From the NCBI RefSeq assembly GCF_040045035.1, contig NZ_JBDZDS010000013.1, positions 50,488-114,487 of the forward strand: a stretch of DNA of 64,000 bases, written 5' to 3'. Below are positions 1-8,195 of this stretch, in pieces. The number at the start of each line of letters is the position of its first letter. Within the stretch, counting starts at the first letter, position 1. Made by a program: the position numbers and the translations under genes. This DNA is from Pseudaminobacter sp040045035 (GTDB lineage Bacteria > Pseudomonadota > Alphaproteobacteria > Rhizobiales > Rhizobiaceae). Under the pieces are notes generated by a model. It was not told where the DNA came from and made no database searches. It was given only the letters and a program-made list of their open reading frames with translations.

Positions 1-1
1 C

Positions 2-691
2 TATGCAATGATCGTCGCATACGGCCTTTCTGCGATGGCGGTCTTCATCTTCGTCTCGCTGCTCTTCGGCCCGATCCTTGGTCTCATAGTGGCGGTTCCG
101 GTAGCCTTCGTCCTGCCGAAGAGCATGATCCAATACTTCTTGAAGCGGCGCTGGCTGCAGATCGAAACACAGCTTCCCTATGCGGTCGACCAGATCGTCG
201 CCGCCGTCAGGACCGGCAAGCCGCTGGCCACAGCCGTCAACGCGGTGGCCGATACCGGGCAGATGCCCGCCTCGCGCGAATTCGAACGCGTCGCCCGCGA
301 GCAGAAGCTCGGCATCAGCCTGATCGACGCCCTGGACCGTCACGGACGCAATGTGCCGAGCCTCCATTTCAAGATGGTCGACGCCGCCCTCGGTCTCTTC
401 GCCCGGCAGGGGGGCGACATAGCCGAGCCGCTGACGGAAATGTCGAAGTCATTCAAGGAGATATGGAAGCTCGACCAGAAGATCGTGACATCTTCGTCGC
501 AGGCGCGCATGAATTTCCGTGTCGTCAACGGCGGCGCCGCGCTGATGGTGCTGATGATTTTCTTCGGTCAGCCCGAACTGATCGAAAAGGTGTTCAGCAG
601 CGTCATCGGCATCGCGATCGCGCTGGCCGGGGTCGTTCTCTACGCAATCGGCTTCTTCTGGATGCGCTCGATGATGAAGGTGTCGGTATGA
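2..691 (+). CDS. tadB: TadB, Tad/Flp pilus inner-membrane platform protein (5' partial)
   Basis: The reading frame is open from base 2, so the gene starts before the window; about 229 residues are present, against roughly 300-330 for the family. It has the type II secretion GspF-like domain: a cytoplasmic helical part (DQIVAAVRTGKPL, then a region ending near EPLTEMSKSFKEIW) followed by two hydrophobic segments at the C-terminus (VNGGAALMVLMIFFG and IGIAIALAGVVLYAIGFFW). TadB pairs with TadC in the inner membrane as the platform on which the TadA ATPase drives Flp pilin assembly. The next gene, tadC, overlaps by 4 bases (ATGA), the usual Tad order. An internal ATG at base 8 is not the true start because the upstream part of the fold is missing. 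Confidence 0.9.
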   Translation, partial: YAMIVAYGLSAMAVFIFVSLLFGPILGLIVAVPVAFVLPKSMIQYFLKRRWLQIETQLPYAVDQIVAAVRTGKPLATAVNAVADTGQMPASREFERVAREQKLGISLIDALDRHGRNVPSLHFKMVDAALGLFARQGGDIAEPLTEMSKSFKEIWKLDQKIVTSSSQARMNFRVVNGGAALMVLMIFFGQPELIEKVFSSVIGIAIALAGVVLYAIGFFWMRSMMKVSV

Positions 692-1593
692 TCGGCTCCG
701 TTCCTATCGCTCCCGCAGTCGTCACACTGGCCGGCGTAACCGCGGCCCTGTTCGTCTGGTGGGTTGGCGATCTGCTGGCGGCAGTGCCGGTCGTCAAGCG
801 CTCGCAGACCGGCGACGGGCCGGCACCCAACATAGTCGACAGGCTCGGATTGCGCACGCCGGTGGAGTTCGTGATCGCCAAGTTCGGAACCTTGCTCACC
901 AATTTTGGCGACCAGCTGGAACGAAAGCTCGTCTTCGCCGGACGCCCTTTTGGCGGCGTTACAGGCATTGAATATGTGGCGCTGTTGCTGGTGTCGAGCG
1001 TTTTTGGCGTGGTTGTCCTCGGCGTACTGTTTGGCTTGGCAATGGGCAGCGTTTTGGGTGGTGTGGCCGGCGGTCTCATGATCGGCTTCATTCCCGCCGT
1101 CTATTTCTGGGTCGTTGCCGACGACAAGATGCAGAACCGCAAGCTCCAGCTTTCTCGCGAATTTCCCTATTTCCTTGATCTGGTGGTCATGACGCTTCAG
1201 GCGCAGGCAACCTTGCCCGAAAGCCTGAAACTCTATGCGGAGGCGGCCCCGGGCACGGTCATGCGGGAAGAAGTGGAGCAGATGCTGAAGGATGTCGCTC
1301 TTGGCACCGGCCTCGTCGAGGCTCTCCGTCGACTTGAAAGCCGGATCACGGCCGAGGAAGTGCTGCGCGTCATCCGCGCCATGATCCAGGGCGAGATCGA
1401 GGGCAGCAATCGCCTCGAACTTCTGCGCGAACATGCCCGCGATCTGCGTTTCCGCCGTTGGGAAAATGCCGATAGAGCGAGCGAAAAGTTGAGGGCCAAG
1501 ATCGTGATGCCGGCAATGCTGATCGTCGTGTCGATCCTTCTTCTGGTCCTTGCGCCGGCAATTGTCGAAATGACGACAAGTGGGATGTTCTGA
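688..1593 (+). CDS. tadC: TadC, Tad/Flp pilus inner-membrane platform protein
   Basis: A 301-residue protein starting at the ATG that overlaps the tadB stop (ATGA). An open frame continues upstream inside tadB but runs out of frame with tadB, so the overlap start is preferred. It has a hydrophobic N-terminal segment (VTLAGVTAALFVWWVGDLL), a central pair of membrane segments (YVALLLVSSVFGVVVLGVLF, then a Gly-rich one), a GspF-type cytoplasmic domain (LSREFPYFLDLVVMTLQA, then AEEVLRVIRAMIQGE) and a C-terminal membrane anchor (VMPAMLIVVSILLLVLAPA). The length suits TadC. It works with TadB in pilus assembly and adherence. Confidence 0.9.
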   Translation: MIGSVPIAPAVVTLAGVTAALFVWWVGDLLAAVPVVKRSQTGDGPAPNIVDRLGLRTPVEFVIAKFGTLLTNFGDQLERKLVFAGRPFGGVTGIEYVALLLVSSVFGVVVLGVLFGLAMGSVLGGVAGGLMIGFIPAVYFWVVADDKMQNRKLQLSREFPYFLDLVVMTLQAQATLPESLKLYAEAAPGTVMREEVEQMLKDVALGTGLVEALRRLESRITAEEVLRVIRAMIQGEIEGSNRLELLREHARDLRFRRWENADRASEKLRAKIVMPAMLIVVSILLLVLAPAIVEMTTSGMF

Positions 1594-1595
1594 CC

Positions 1596-2465
1596 ATGGC
1601 CTTTTCCTTCTTTAGCGGAAACAAAGCAGGTCTTCTCCAGACCGGGCCGGAGGGCCAAAGCCGCAAACACGTCCTGAACCAACCGGAAACGACCATAGGT
1701 CGCGCCCCCGATTGCGACATCGTGGTGGACGACCCCTATCTGGCACCGATCCATGCGCGCATCGAACGGCAGTCCGACGGCGGCTTCATCATCCGCCGCA
1801 CGGGGCTCAACGTGATCGCACTCAACGGCGAGGCGCTGCTGCAGACGGCCTCCCTGAAGCCGGGCGACACCTTCCGGCTCGGTAAGGACGTCGAGTTCCA
1901 ATATGTCATCAAGGCGGCGAAGGAGCCGAAGAAGAAGGAGGCGAAACCGAACGCAGCGACCAAGCCCGGGAAGCCCCTTCTCAAGCGGCCCGAATTCCTC
2001 GCTGCAATAGGCGTAGTCTATCTGGGCATGGCTGCGGCCGTGGCGATGACGATCCTCTCGGGCGGAGACAAGGGAGGCGACGCGCCCTCGGCCGCCCGTA
2101 TCGACGCCGTCGCGTCGGAAATCGTCGCATGCATCAAGAGTGCCCGCCGCATGCGTCAGCTTTCGGAAGCGAGCTTCAACGGCGCAATCAGTGGCCGGGC
2201 GGTCGGCCAGCGGATAACTTACGCAACGCTTGCCGCCGCGCCAGAGTCCACCGACGATGCAGCGCTCGCAGAAGCCGCTCAGCCGATCCAGGATGCCTAC
2301 AAACGCGCCGCCCTGGCAGGGCTCGCCTCCGAGATCCGCGGCAATATGTCGATGGCGCGCCTTCTCTATCAGCAGGCGTTCGACACCGTTCCCGATATCA
2401 ATTGCTCGGCGGCGAGGTTTGCCATGCAGCGCCGAGCAGCAACCCTGCAGCAAAGCGACGAGTGA
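1596..2465 (+). CDS. FHA-domain membrane protein of the Tad locus
   Basis: A 289-residue protein starting 2 bases after the tadC stop. Residues 15-105 form a forkhead-associated (FHA) phosphothreonine-binding domain: a GRAPDCDIVV strand with Gly-Arg at 35-36, PIHARI with the conserved His at 53, and the Asn of LNGEAL at 77. The Ser usually preceding the His is Pro here. A Lys/Glu/Pro-rich linker (107-131) leads to one membrane segment (about 134-155) and a helical C-terminal region of about 130 residues that would lie in the periplasm. Known fact: FHA domains read Thr phosphorylation. Inference: it may link pilus assembly to a Ser/Thr kinase signal. It is the last intact gene before IS debris. 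No symbol is assigned. Confidence 0.8.
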   Translation: MAFSFFSGNKAGLLQTGPEGQSRKHVLNQPETTIGRAPDCDIVVDDPYLAPIHARIERQSDGGFIIRRTGLNVIALNGEALLQTASLKPGDTFRLGKDVEFQYVIKAAKEPKKKEAKPNAATKPGKPLLKRPEFLAAIGVVYLGMAAAVAMTILSGGDKGGDAPSAARIDAVASEIVACIKSARRMRQLSEASFNGAISGRAVGQRITYATLAAAPESTDDAALAEAAQPIQDAYKRAALAGLASEIRGNMSMARLLYQQAFDTVPDINCSAARFAMQRRAATLQQSDE

Positions 2466-2482
2466 ACGGTTCCTCAAAAGCC

Positions 2483-2760
2483 GGTTCTGTCGCAAACTGA
2501 ATGGCAATCTATTTCCGGTATGAAGGCTCGGGGCTTATCCAGGAGTTCCTGGACCGTCTGCCACAGCTGCTGCAGGTGCTCGCCGAGCAGGTTCTGTTGC
2601 AAACCATTCGGTAAGCGGTGCCGCGTCATGAAGGCCAATCCACCGTGGAGGGATCATCATGTTCAAGGGCCGTCATTTCGACCGTTCAGTTATCTTGCTG
2701 GGCGTGCGTTGGTACCTGACATATGGTTTGAGTCTACGGGGTCTGAAGGAAATGATGGCC
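2483..2760 (+). mobile_element. IS6-family insertion sequence remnants (two nested left ends)
   Basis: Two copies of an IS6-type terminal repeat lie in the same orientation: GGTTCTGTCGCAAACTGAA at 2483 and GGTTCTGTTGCAAACC at 2590. They resemble the ends of the intact element at 18172-18993 (GGTTGTGTCGCAAACTC). The second copy sits 69 bases before a truncated transposase start, against 71 in the intact element, so it is a real left end. Homology stops near 2760. Bases 2503-2589, between the two ends, can be read on either strand but match nothing I recognise. No matching right end is seen nearby. Confidence 0.75.
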
Positions 2761-2802
2761 AAAGGCACCGTCGCCTTAACCGGTCATCAAGCTGAGGGGT
2801 AA
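2659..2802 (+). pseudogene. IS6-family transposase, N-terminal fragment
   Basis: The ATG at 2659, preceded by GGAGGG, opens a 47-codon frame. Its first 34 residues (MFKGRHFDRSVILLGVRW...) match the N-terminus of the intact transposase at 18224-18922 at about 27 of 34 positions. After EMMA the similarity ends abruptly and the frame runs 13 more codons to a TAA. The whole DDE catalytic core is absent, so it cannot be active. It is a decayed relative, not a recent copy, of the intact element. Confidence 0.8.
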
Positions 2803-2928
2803 CGTCGCCTCAAGTTTGGCGGTTGCGCACATGTCCATGCGACCCGCTGGATCATGCAGCGACGGGCGCAGCGATCTCGCGCCATGTTGCCATTGCGGTC
2901 GCTTGAAGTTGGCGATGCTCAGCGGCGG
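2803..2928. other. Non-coding spacer after the IS remnant
   Basis: Between the transposase fragment and the stop codon of dsdA I see no gene, repeat or convincing terminator. The sequence is GC-rich and probably includes the breakpoint of the decayed insertion sequence. Confidence 0.5.
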
Positions 2929-4251
2929 TCATGTGGTTGCTGCTGCCTGGGTCAGGAAGCCCTCGAACTGCTCTTCAGGCACGAAGGAGCCGCCGGTCGT
3001 CCAAAGGATATGCGTTGCCTTGGGCAGGTGCTTTTCAATGCCGAGACCCGCGCAGAACTTCTTGCCTTCCGGGTGATTTACGACAAATTCCGGACCCGCG
3101 AGAGCGGCGGTCGCCGAGGGCTCGAGGCGCATGCCCAGCACAGAGTGGGCGAGATACAGCCACCGGAACAAGTCATCGTCGGCAACGGTGAAGACGCCAG
3201 CCAGCATGTTGCGCATGACGGTTGCCACGAATGCAGACATGCGTGCTACGGCCATGCCGTCGGCTTCGGTCTTGTTCGTCAGCCCGACGTCGTAGACGGA
3301 GACCAGGTCTTCCGAGCCGCTCATGAGCTGAACAAGGGCGCAAGGCGACTGTACCGGCTCGACGAAGAAGCAATGGACATTGTCGCCGAACACCATCTTG
3401 GCGCCGAAGGCCACGCCGCCCGGCGCGCCGCCGATGCCGCAGGGCAGGTAGAGGAACAGGGGGTGCTCGGCGTCGACCGGGATCTCCCGGGCCCGAAGCT
3501 GGTCGGCCAGTTCCAGGGCCGCCACGCTATATCCAAGGAAAAGCTGCTGGGACTGCTCGTCGTCGACGAAGTAGATGCTCGGGTCGTTCTCTGCCACGAT
3601 CCGGGCGTTCTCGACCGCCGTCGTATAGTCGGCCTGATGCTGGACGACCTGCACGCCGAGGCGGGTCAGGCGTTCAACCTTCCACGCCTTGGCGTCGGAC
3701 GACATGTGCACGGTCGCCTTGAAGCCGAGCGCGCGCGCGGCGATGCCGACGCTCAAGCCGAGGTTTCCGGTGCTGCCGACCGCGATCGTGTATTGGGAGA
3801 AAAACGCGCGCGCATCGCTTTCGGCGAGACGGCGAATGTCGTCGCCCTCCTTCAGCAGCCCTTCCTTCGTGGCCAACTGTTCGGCAAAGGTGAAAACCTC
3901 ATAGACCCCACCGCGTGCCTTGATCGAACCGGCTACCGGCAGATGGCTATCAGCCTTGATGAATTGCCGTCCGAATTCCTGCCCATCATAACCGAGAGCG
4001 GCACTCAGATCCTGAAGCTCGACCAGTTCCGAACGGATCGCGCCTCCGCTGGCCTTTAGCTCCGGGAAACAGGTCTCCAGCAGCGGAGCGAGCCGCCGCC
4101 AATTGCGCTGCGCGTCTTCGACCTGTTCCGGCCGGACGGGGAGTTTAGCGTCATTGATGGCGCCCGGGCGGTAAGACGGGTTCGTCCAGAGCGTCGGATG
4201 CGCGGCGAGGACATCGGGGCGAATTGGGTGGTTCGGCAACTGGATTGTCAT
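2929..4251 (-). CDS. dsdA: D-serine dehydratase (D-serine ammonia-lyase)
   Basis: A 440-residue PLP enzyme converting D-serine to pyruvate and ammonia in the cytoplasm. The family hallmarks are present: the PLP Schiff-base lysine in AGSIKARGGVYE, the phosphate-binding loop SVGSTGNLGLSVG, and the family-typical FFVEPVQSPC and LPCGIGGAPGG. The length equals E. coli DsdA (about 440). The start is ATG. It is the last gene of a minus-strand set glyA-purU-dadA-dsdA and lies 17 bases after dadA, so the two are probably cotranscribed. No DsdC-type regulator is adjacent; the nearest candidate is the LysR gene at 8196. The neighbours point to nutritional or detoxifying use of D-amino acids. Confidence 0.93.
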   Translation of the reverse strand: MTIQLPNHPIRPDVLAAHPTLWTNPSYRPGAINDAKLPVRPEQVEDAQRNWRRLAPLLETCFPELKASGGAIRSELVELQDLSAALGYDGQEFGRQFIKADSHLPVAGSIKARGGVYEVFTFAEQLATKEGLLKEGDDIRRLAESDARAFFSQYTIAVGSTGNLGLSVGIAARALGFKATVHMSSDAKAWKVERLTRLGVQVVQHQADYTTAVENARIVAENDPSIYFVDDEQSQQLFLGYSVAALELADQLRAREIPVDAEHPLFLYLPCGIGGAPGGVAFGAKMVFGDNVHCFFVEPVQSPCALVQLMSGSEDLVSVYDVGLTNKTEADGMAVARMSAFVATVMRNMLAGVFTVADDDLFRWLYLAHSVLGMRLEPSATAALAGPEFVVNHPEGKKFCAGLGIEKHLPKATHILWTTGGSFVPEEQFEGFLTQAAATT

Positions 4252-4268
4252 GGGCTGCTCTCCTGATC

Positions 4269-5519
4269 CTAGGCGTAGCGTGCAATCGCGAGATCGGTTG
4301 CGTCGATGTCGGGTTTGCGGCCGCTGACGAGGTCGCTGACCACACGCGCCGAACCGGTGCTCATGGTCCAGCCAAGCGTGCCGTGACCCGTGTTCAGGAA
4401 CAGGCCGGCGATCTTGGTGGCGCCGATCACCGGCGTTCCGTCCGGCGTCATCGGACGCAGGCCCGACCAGAAGGAAGCCTTCGCCGCATCGCCGCCGGGG
4501 AAGAGATCGGTGACGGAATGCTCGAGCGTGCGTCGGCGTGCCAGGCTGAGGTCGTCCGTGTAGCCGGAGATTTCCGCCATGCCGCCGACGCGAATGCGGT
4601 CGCCGAGACGCGTGATGGCGATCTTGTAGGTCTCGTCCATCACGGTCGATTCCGGCGCACGCGACGCATCGGTGATCGGAATGGTCAAGGAGTAGCCCTT
4701 GACCGGATAGACCGGCAGCCGGATGCCAAAGGACTTGAGGAGGAACGGCGAATAGCTGCCGAGCGCCACAACCACTGCGTCGGCCTTCATCGTCTCACGA
4801 CCGGTGACGACGCCGCGCACCTTACCGCCTTCGACATCGAGCCTCTTGATCTCAGTGCCGTAGAGGAACTGCACGCCGAGCTCGGCCGCCTTGGCGGCCA
4901 GTGCATTGGTGAACTTGAAGCAGTCGCCGGTCTCGTCCTTCGGCGTCAGCAGGCCGCCGACGAATTTGTGGCGCACATGCGCAAGGGCGGGCTCGACGCG
5001 GATGCAGCCCTCCCGGTCCAGGACCTCGTAGGGGATGCCGTCGGCGGCAAGCGCCTTCACGTCCTTGGCCGACGCATCAAGCTGCTGCTGGGTGCGGAAC
5101 AGCTGGAGCGTTCCCTGCATGCGCTCGTCATACGCGATGCCGGTCTCCTCGCGGACAGCGGCAAGCGACAGCCGGCTGTAGTCTGCAAGCCGAAGCATGC
5201 GGCTCTTGTTGATGGCATAGCGCTCCGACGTACAGTTGCGCAGCATGCTCATCAGCCAGGAAAGCATGGCCGCATCGGCCTTCGGCCTCAGAATGAGAGG
5301 AGCATGCTTCATGAAAGTCCATTTGACGGCCTTCTGCGGAATGCCGGGCGCGGCCCAGGGCGAGCAGTAGCCAAAGGAGACCTCGCCGGCGTTGGCAAAG
5401 CTCGTCTCCAGTGCCGGCCCGTCCTGCCGGTCGATGACGGCCACTTCATGGCCTGCCTTGGCGAGCTGGTAAGCGGACGTGACGCCGATGACTCCGGCCC
5501 CCAGAACGATGACTTTCAT
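4269..5519 (-). CDS. dadA: D-amino acid dehydrogenase (DadA family)
   Basis: A 416-residue FAD flavoprotein that oxidises D-amino acids to 2-oxo acids and ammonia, passing electrons to the respiratory chain. The N-terminus carries the dinucleotide-binding fold VLGAGVIGVTSAYQLAKAG, ending in an acidic residue (VIDRQ). The C-terminus has the FAD-contacting GHGTLGWTMSTGSA of the DAO/DadA family. The length matches DadA (about 416-430). It sits between purU and dsdA; an 11-bp-stem hairpin lies in the gap to purU. With dsdA it gives two routes for D-amino acids. Related sarcosine/glycine oxidases share the fold, but overall length and the C-terminal motif favour DadA. Confidence 0.9.
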   Translation of the reverse strand: MKVIVLGAGVIGVTSAYQLAKAGHEVAVIDRQDGPALETSFANAGEVSFGYCSPWAAPGIPQKAVKWTFMKHAPLILRPKADAAMLSWLMSMLRNCTSERYAINKSRMLRLADYSRLSLAAVREETGIAYDERMQGTLQLFRTQQQLDASAKDVKALAADGIPYEVLDREGCIRVEPALAHVRHKFVGGLLTPKDETGDCFKFTNALAAKAAELGVQFLYGTEIKRLDVEGGKVRGVVTGRETMKADAVVVALGSYSPFLLKSFGIRLPVYPVKGYSLTIPITDASRAPESTVMDETYKIAITRLGDRIRVGGMAEISGYTDDLSLARRRTLEHSVTDLFPGGDAAKASFWSGLRPMTPDGTPVIGATKIAGLFLNTGHGTLGWTMSTGSARVVSDLVSGRKPDIDATDLAIARYA

Positions 5520-5553
5520 GATTTCCTCGATGGACTGGTCGTGCAGATGGCGG

Positions 5554-5588
5554 GGGCCAAGGCTTGTCAGGATGCTGAGCCTTGGCCC
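5554..5588 (-). promoter_or_regulatory. Intercistronic hairpin between purU and dadA
   Basis: Perfect 11-bp inverted repeat GGGCCAAGGCT / AGCCTTGGCCC with a 13-base loop, in the 80-base gap between the purU stop and the dadA start. No T-run follows on the minus strand, so it is more likely an RNA-stabilising or partial attenuating structure than a full terminator. Confidence 0.55.
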
Positions 5589-5599
5589 GGCAGGCGTTG

Positions 5600-6496
5600 T
5601 TAGCCCATGCGCTCGGATGCGTATGAGCCCGGCGACGGCGGGAAGACGACGGTCTTGTCGCCATTCAGGAAAACACGGCCGTGAATATGCGCGTGGATCG
5701 CGCGCGCCAGAACCTGGCTTTCCACGTCGCGTCCGAGGCTCACATAGTCATCGGCGCTTTGGGCGTGGGTGACGCGCACCGTGTCCTGCTCGATGATCGG
5801 ACCTTCGTCGAGATCGGCAGTCACGTAGTGGGAGGTCGCCCCGATCAGCTTCACGCCCCGCTCGAAGGCCTGCTTGTAGGGGTTGGCGCCCTTGAAGCTG
5901 GGCAGGAAGGAATGGTGGATGTTGATGATCCGGCCCGACATTTTCCGGCACATCTCGTCCGAAAGAACCTGCATGTACCGGGCGAGCACGATGAGTTCGG
6001 CCCCGGTTTCCTCGACGACGCGCATCTGCGCAGCTTCGGCCTCGGCCTTGTTCTCCTTCGTCACCTTGATGCAATGGAACGGAATGTCGTGGTTCACGAC
6101 AACACGCTGATAGTCCATGTGATTGGAGATCACGCCCACGATGTCGATGGGCAGCGCGCCGATGCGCCAGCGATACAGGAGATCGTTGAGGCAATGTCCG
6201 AAGCGCGAGACCATCAGGATCACCTTGCGCTTGGCCATTTCGTCGAAGAATTCGGCTTCCGCCTGATACTTCTGCACGATCGGGGCAAAGCCCTCGCGCA
6301 GCTGTTCCAGCGTCCGCCCCTCTTCGGATTGGAAGCTGACGCGCATGAAATAGCGGCCGGTGGCCGCGTCGTCGAACTGAGCGCTGTCGGAGATGTTGCA
6401 GCCGTTGTCGGCCAGGTACGAGGCAATCGCGGCAGTGACCCCGCGGATCGACGGGCAAGCGACGCGCAGTGCAAAGCGGGGGGAATGGCTGGACAT
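5600..6496 (-). CDS. purU: Formyltetrahydrofolate deformylase
   Basis: A 298-residue enzyme hydrolysing 10-formyl-THF to formate and THF. An N-terminal ACT-like domain (about 1-85) precedes a formyltransferase-fold domain with the catalytic stretch NIHHSFLPSFKGANPY and the Asp-containing TADLDEGPIIEQD. The start is the ATG at 6496 with AAGGA nearby; an in-frame GTG lies one codon earlier. In alphaproteobacteria purU commonly travels with glyA and glycine, betaine or sarcosine catabolic genes, where it drains one-carbon units. Here it lies between glyA and dadA/dsdA, fitting serine-glycine-one-carbon balance more than purine synthesis. Confidence 0.92.
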   Translation of the reverse strand: MSSHSPRFALRVACPSIRGVTAAIASYLADNGCNISDSAQFDDAATGRYFMRVSFQSEEGRTLEQLREGFAPIVQKYQAEAEFFDEMAKRKVILMVSRFGHCLNDLLYRWRIGALPIDIVGVISNHMDYQRVVVNHDIPFHCIKVTKENKAEAEAAQMRVVEETGAELIVLARYMQVLSDEMCRKMSGRIINIHHSFLPSFKGANPYKQAFERGVKLIGATSHYVTADLDEGPIIEQDTVRVTHAQSADDYVSLGRDVESQVLARAIHAHIHGRVFLNGDKTVVFPPSPGSYASERMG

Positions 6497-6723
6497 CACG
6501 ATATTCCTTATCGGGCCGGTCAGGCACCGGGCACGCGGTGCTGGCGACTGAAAGCTGTCAGGGCGTTGGCCAACGGGCAGGCAATGGTCAGGCCGTTGGC
6601 AAACCCTTTGCCAGCGATGATGGCAGCGTGAGGATCACCATCCATTCCAACGCTCCCTTTCGCGCCAAACGGGGGCTAGAGCGATGCGTGCCAACACCGG
6701 GATTTGCTCTTCGCCATGGCGTC

Positions 6724-6758
6724 GAATGCCGCGCGTGTTTTCGGCCCGCGCGGCATTC
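6724..6758 (-). promoter_or_regulatory. Strong hairpin between glyA and purU
   Basis: 12-bp perfect inverted repeat GAATGCCGCGCG / CGCGCGGCATTC with an 11-base loop, just downstream of the glyA stop in a 290-base gap. No T-tract follows on the minus strand. It may partly terminate glyA transcripts or protect their 3' ends. The remainder of the gap (about 6500-6720) shows no gene. Confidence 0.5.
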
Positions 6759-6786
6759 TTGTTGATCCGGCTACAGTGCGGGACGA

Positions 6787-8064
6787 TCAGTTCCCGTAGA
6801 TCGGGAACGCCTCGGCAAGCTGAGCAACCTTGACCTTGGAGGCCTCAACCACGGCATCGGCGTTACCGGCCGCTTCCGCCTCGATGAGATCGGCGATGAC
6901 ATTGCCGAGCGTGCGGAACTCGTCTTCCTTCATGCCGCGGGTGGTCGCAGCCGAGACGCCAAGGCGCATGCCGACCCACTCCGGCGGGCGCGGGCTGTCG
7001 TTCGGGATCGGGTTCTTGTTGGAGGTGATGTTGGCGCGGGCCAGCACGACTTCCGCCTGCTTTCCGATGAGCCCCTTGGTCGACAGGTCGATCAGGACGA
7101 TGTGCGTGTCCGTGCCGCCCGACACGATGCGGATTCCGCGGTTGGACAGCGTCTCGGCCAGCACTTTCGCGTTCGCCTTGACCTGAGCCGCATAGACCTT
7201 GAAGTCGTCCTGCAGCGCTTCGCCGAGGCAGATCGCCTTCGCAGCGAGAACCTGGCTGTGGAGCGAGCCCTGCACGCCGGGGAAGACCGCCGACTGCAGC
7301 TTCTTGTACCAGTCTTCGTTGTTGGTCAGGATCAGGCCGCCGCGCGGGCCGCGCAGCGTCTTGGTCGTGGTGCAGGTGACGATATCGGCATGCGGGAACG
7401 GCGAGGGATGCACGCCGCCGGCAACCAGCCCCGCGATATGGGCCATGTCCACGAGGAACCACGCGCCGACCTTCTTGGCGATCTTGCCCATGCGTTCGAA
7501 GTCGAGTTCGCGCGGATAGGCCGACCCGCCGGTGATCAGCAGGGTGGGACGGACCTCCATCGCCACGCGCTCCATCTCGTCGTAGTCGATCACCTCGGTT
7601 TCCGGGTTCACGCCGTAGTTGTGCGCCTCGAACCAGCGGCCGGAAAGATTGGCCTTCATTCCGTGCGACAGATGGCCGCCGGCAGCCAGATCAAGCGACA
7701 ACACCTTGTCGCCGGGCTTCAGCAGCAGATAGAAGACGGCCAGGTTTGCCTGGGTTCCCGAATGCGGCTGGACGTTGGCGTAGCCGCACTTGAACAGCTC
7801 TTTCGCACGGTCGATCGCAGCCTGCTCGACGATATCGACGAACTCGCCGCCGCCGTGGAAGCGGTTGCCGGGATAGCCCTCGAGCGTCTTGTTCGTCATC
7901 TCGTGGCCAAGCGCGTCCAGGACCGCACGGCTCACGATGTTTTCGGACGCGATGAGCTCAATCTGGCTCTGCTGACGCTTCCGCTCGCTATCCAGTGCCT
8001 GGGCAATGAGCGGGTCGCGCTCGTCAACCGAGGCGCTAAAATGGGGTTTCGTTTGAACGGTCAT
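6787..8064 (-). CDS. glyA: Serine hydroxymethyltransferase
   Basis: A 425-residue PLP enzyme interconverting serine plus THF with glycine plus 5,10-methylene-THF. It shows the standard SHMT signatures: PHSGTQANLAVF, LVDMAHIAGLVA and the PLP-lysine motif TTTKTLRGPRGG. The start is ATG, with GGAG about 8 bases ahead. The gene is divergent from a LysR-type regulator 131 bases away and leads the minus-strand set purU-dadA-dsdA. The context suggests a catabolic or inducible SHMT copy, and the organism may have another housekeeping glyA elsewhere; that last point is inference. Confidence 0.93.
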   Translation of the reverse strand: MTVQTKPHFSASVDERDPLIAQALDSERKRQQSQIELIASENIVSRAVLDALGHEMTNKTLEGYPGNRFHGGGEFVDIVEQAAIDRAKELFKCGYANVQPHSGTQANLAVFYLLLKPGDKVLSLDLAAGGHLSHGMKANLSGRWFEAHNYGVNPETEVIDYDEMERVAMEVRPTLLITGGSAYPRELDFERMGKIAKKVGAWFLVDMAHIAGLVAGGVHPSPFPHADIVTCTTTKTLRGPRGGLILTNNEDWYKKLQSAVFPGVQGSLHSQVLAAKAICLGEALQDDFKVYAAQVKANAKVLAETLSNRGIRIVSGGTDTHIVLIDLSTKGLIGKQAEVVLARANITSNKNPIPNDSPRPPEWVGMRLGVSAATTRGMKEDEFRTLGNVIADLIEAEAAGNADAVVEASKVKVAQLAEAFPIYGN

Positions 8065-8076
8065 GGCTATCTCCGG

Positions 8077-8093
8077 ATACCGCAGAAAGGTAT
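8077..8093. promoter_or_regulatory. Candidate LysR-type operator in the glyA/lysR divergent region
   Basis: Inverted repeat ATACC-N7-GGTAT lies 12 bases upstream of the glyA start codon, in the 131-base divergent gap shared with a LysR gene. LysR-family sites are typically short interrupted dyads with flanking AT and TA. The remaining gap is AT-rich (AGTTAATAATCTTTGCATATATG) and should carry the promoters. The assignment is by position and symmetry only. Confidence 0.35.
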
Positions 8094-8195
8094 TGGAGCG
8101 AGCCTAGTGAGTTCCTTGATCCAGAAAAAGTTAATAATCTTTGCATATATGTTCTGATCTGCTAATGAATGCGCAGTGAGAACGGAGAGTGCAAG

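Noticed and set aside
4224..5603. Long open frame of about 459 codons on the plus strand opposite dadA
   Set aside because: High GC keeps antisense frames open. The translation has no recognisable domain, while the minus strand encodes a clear DadA.
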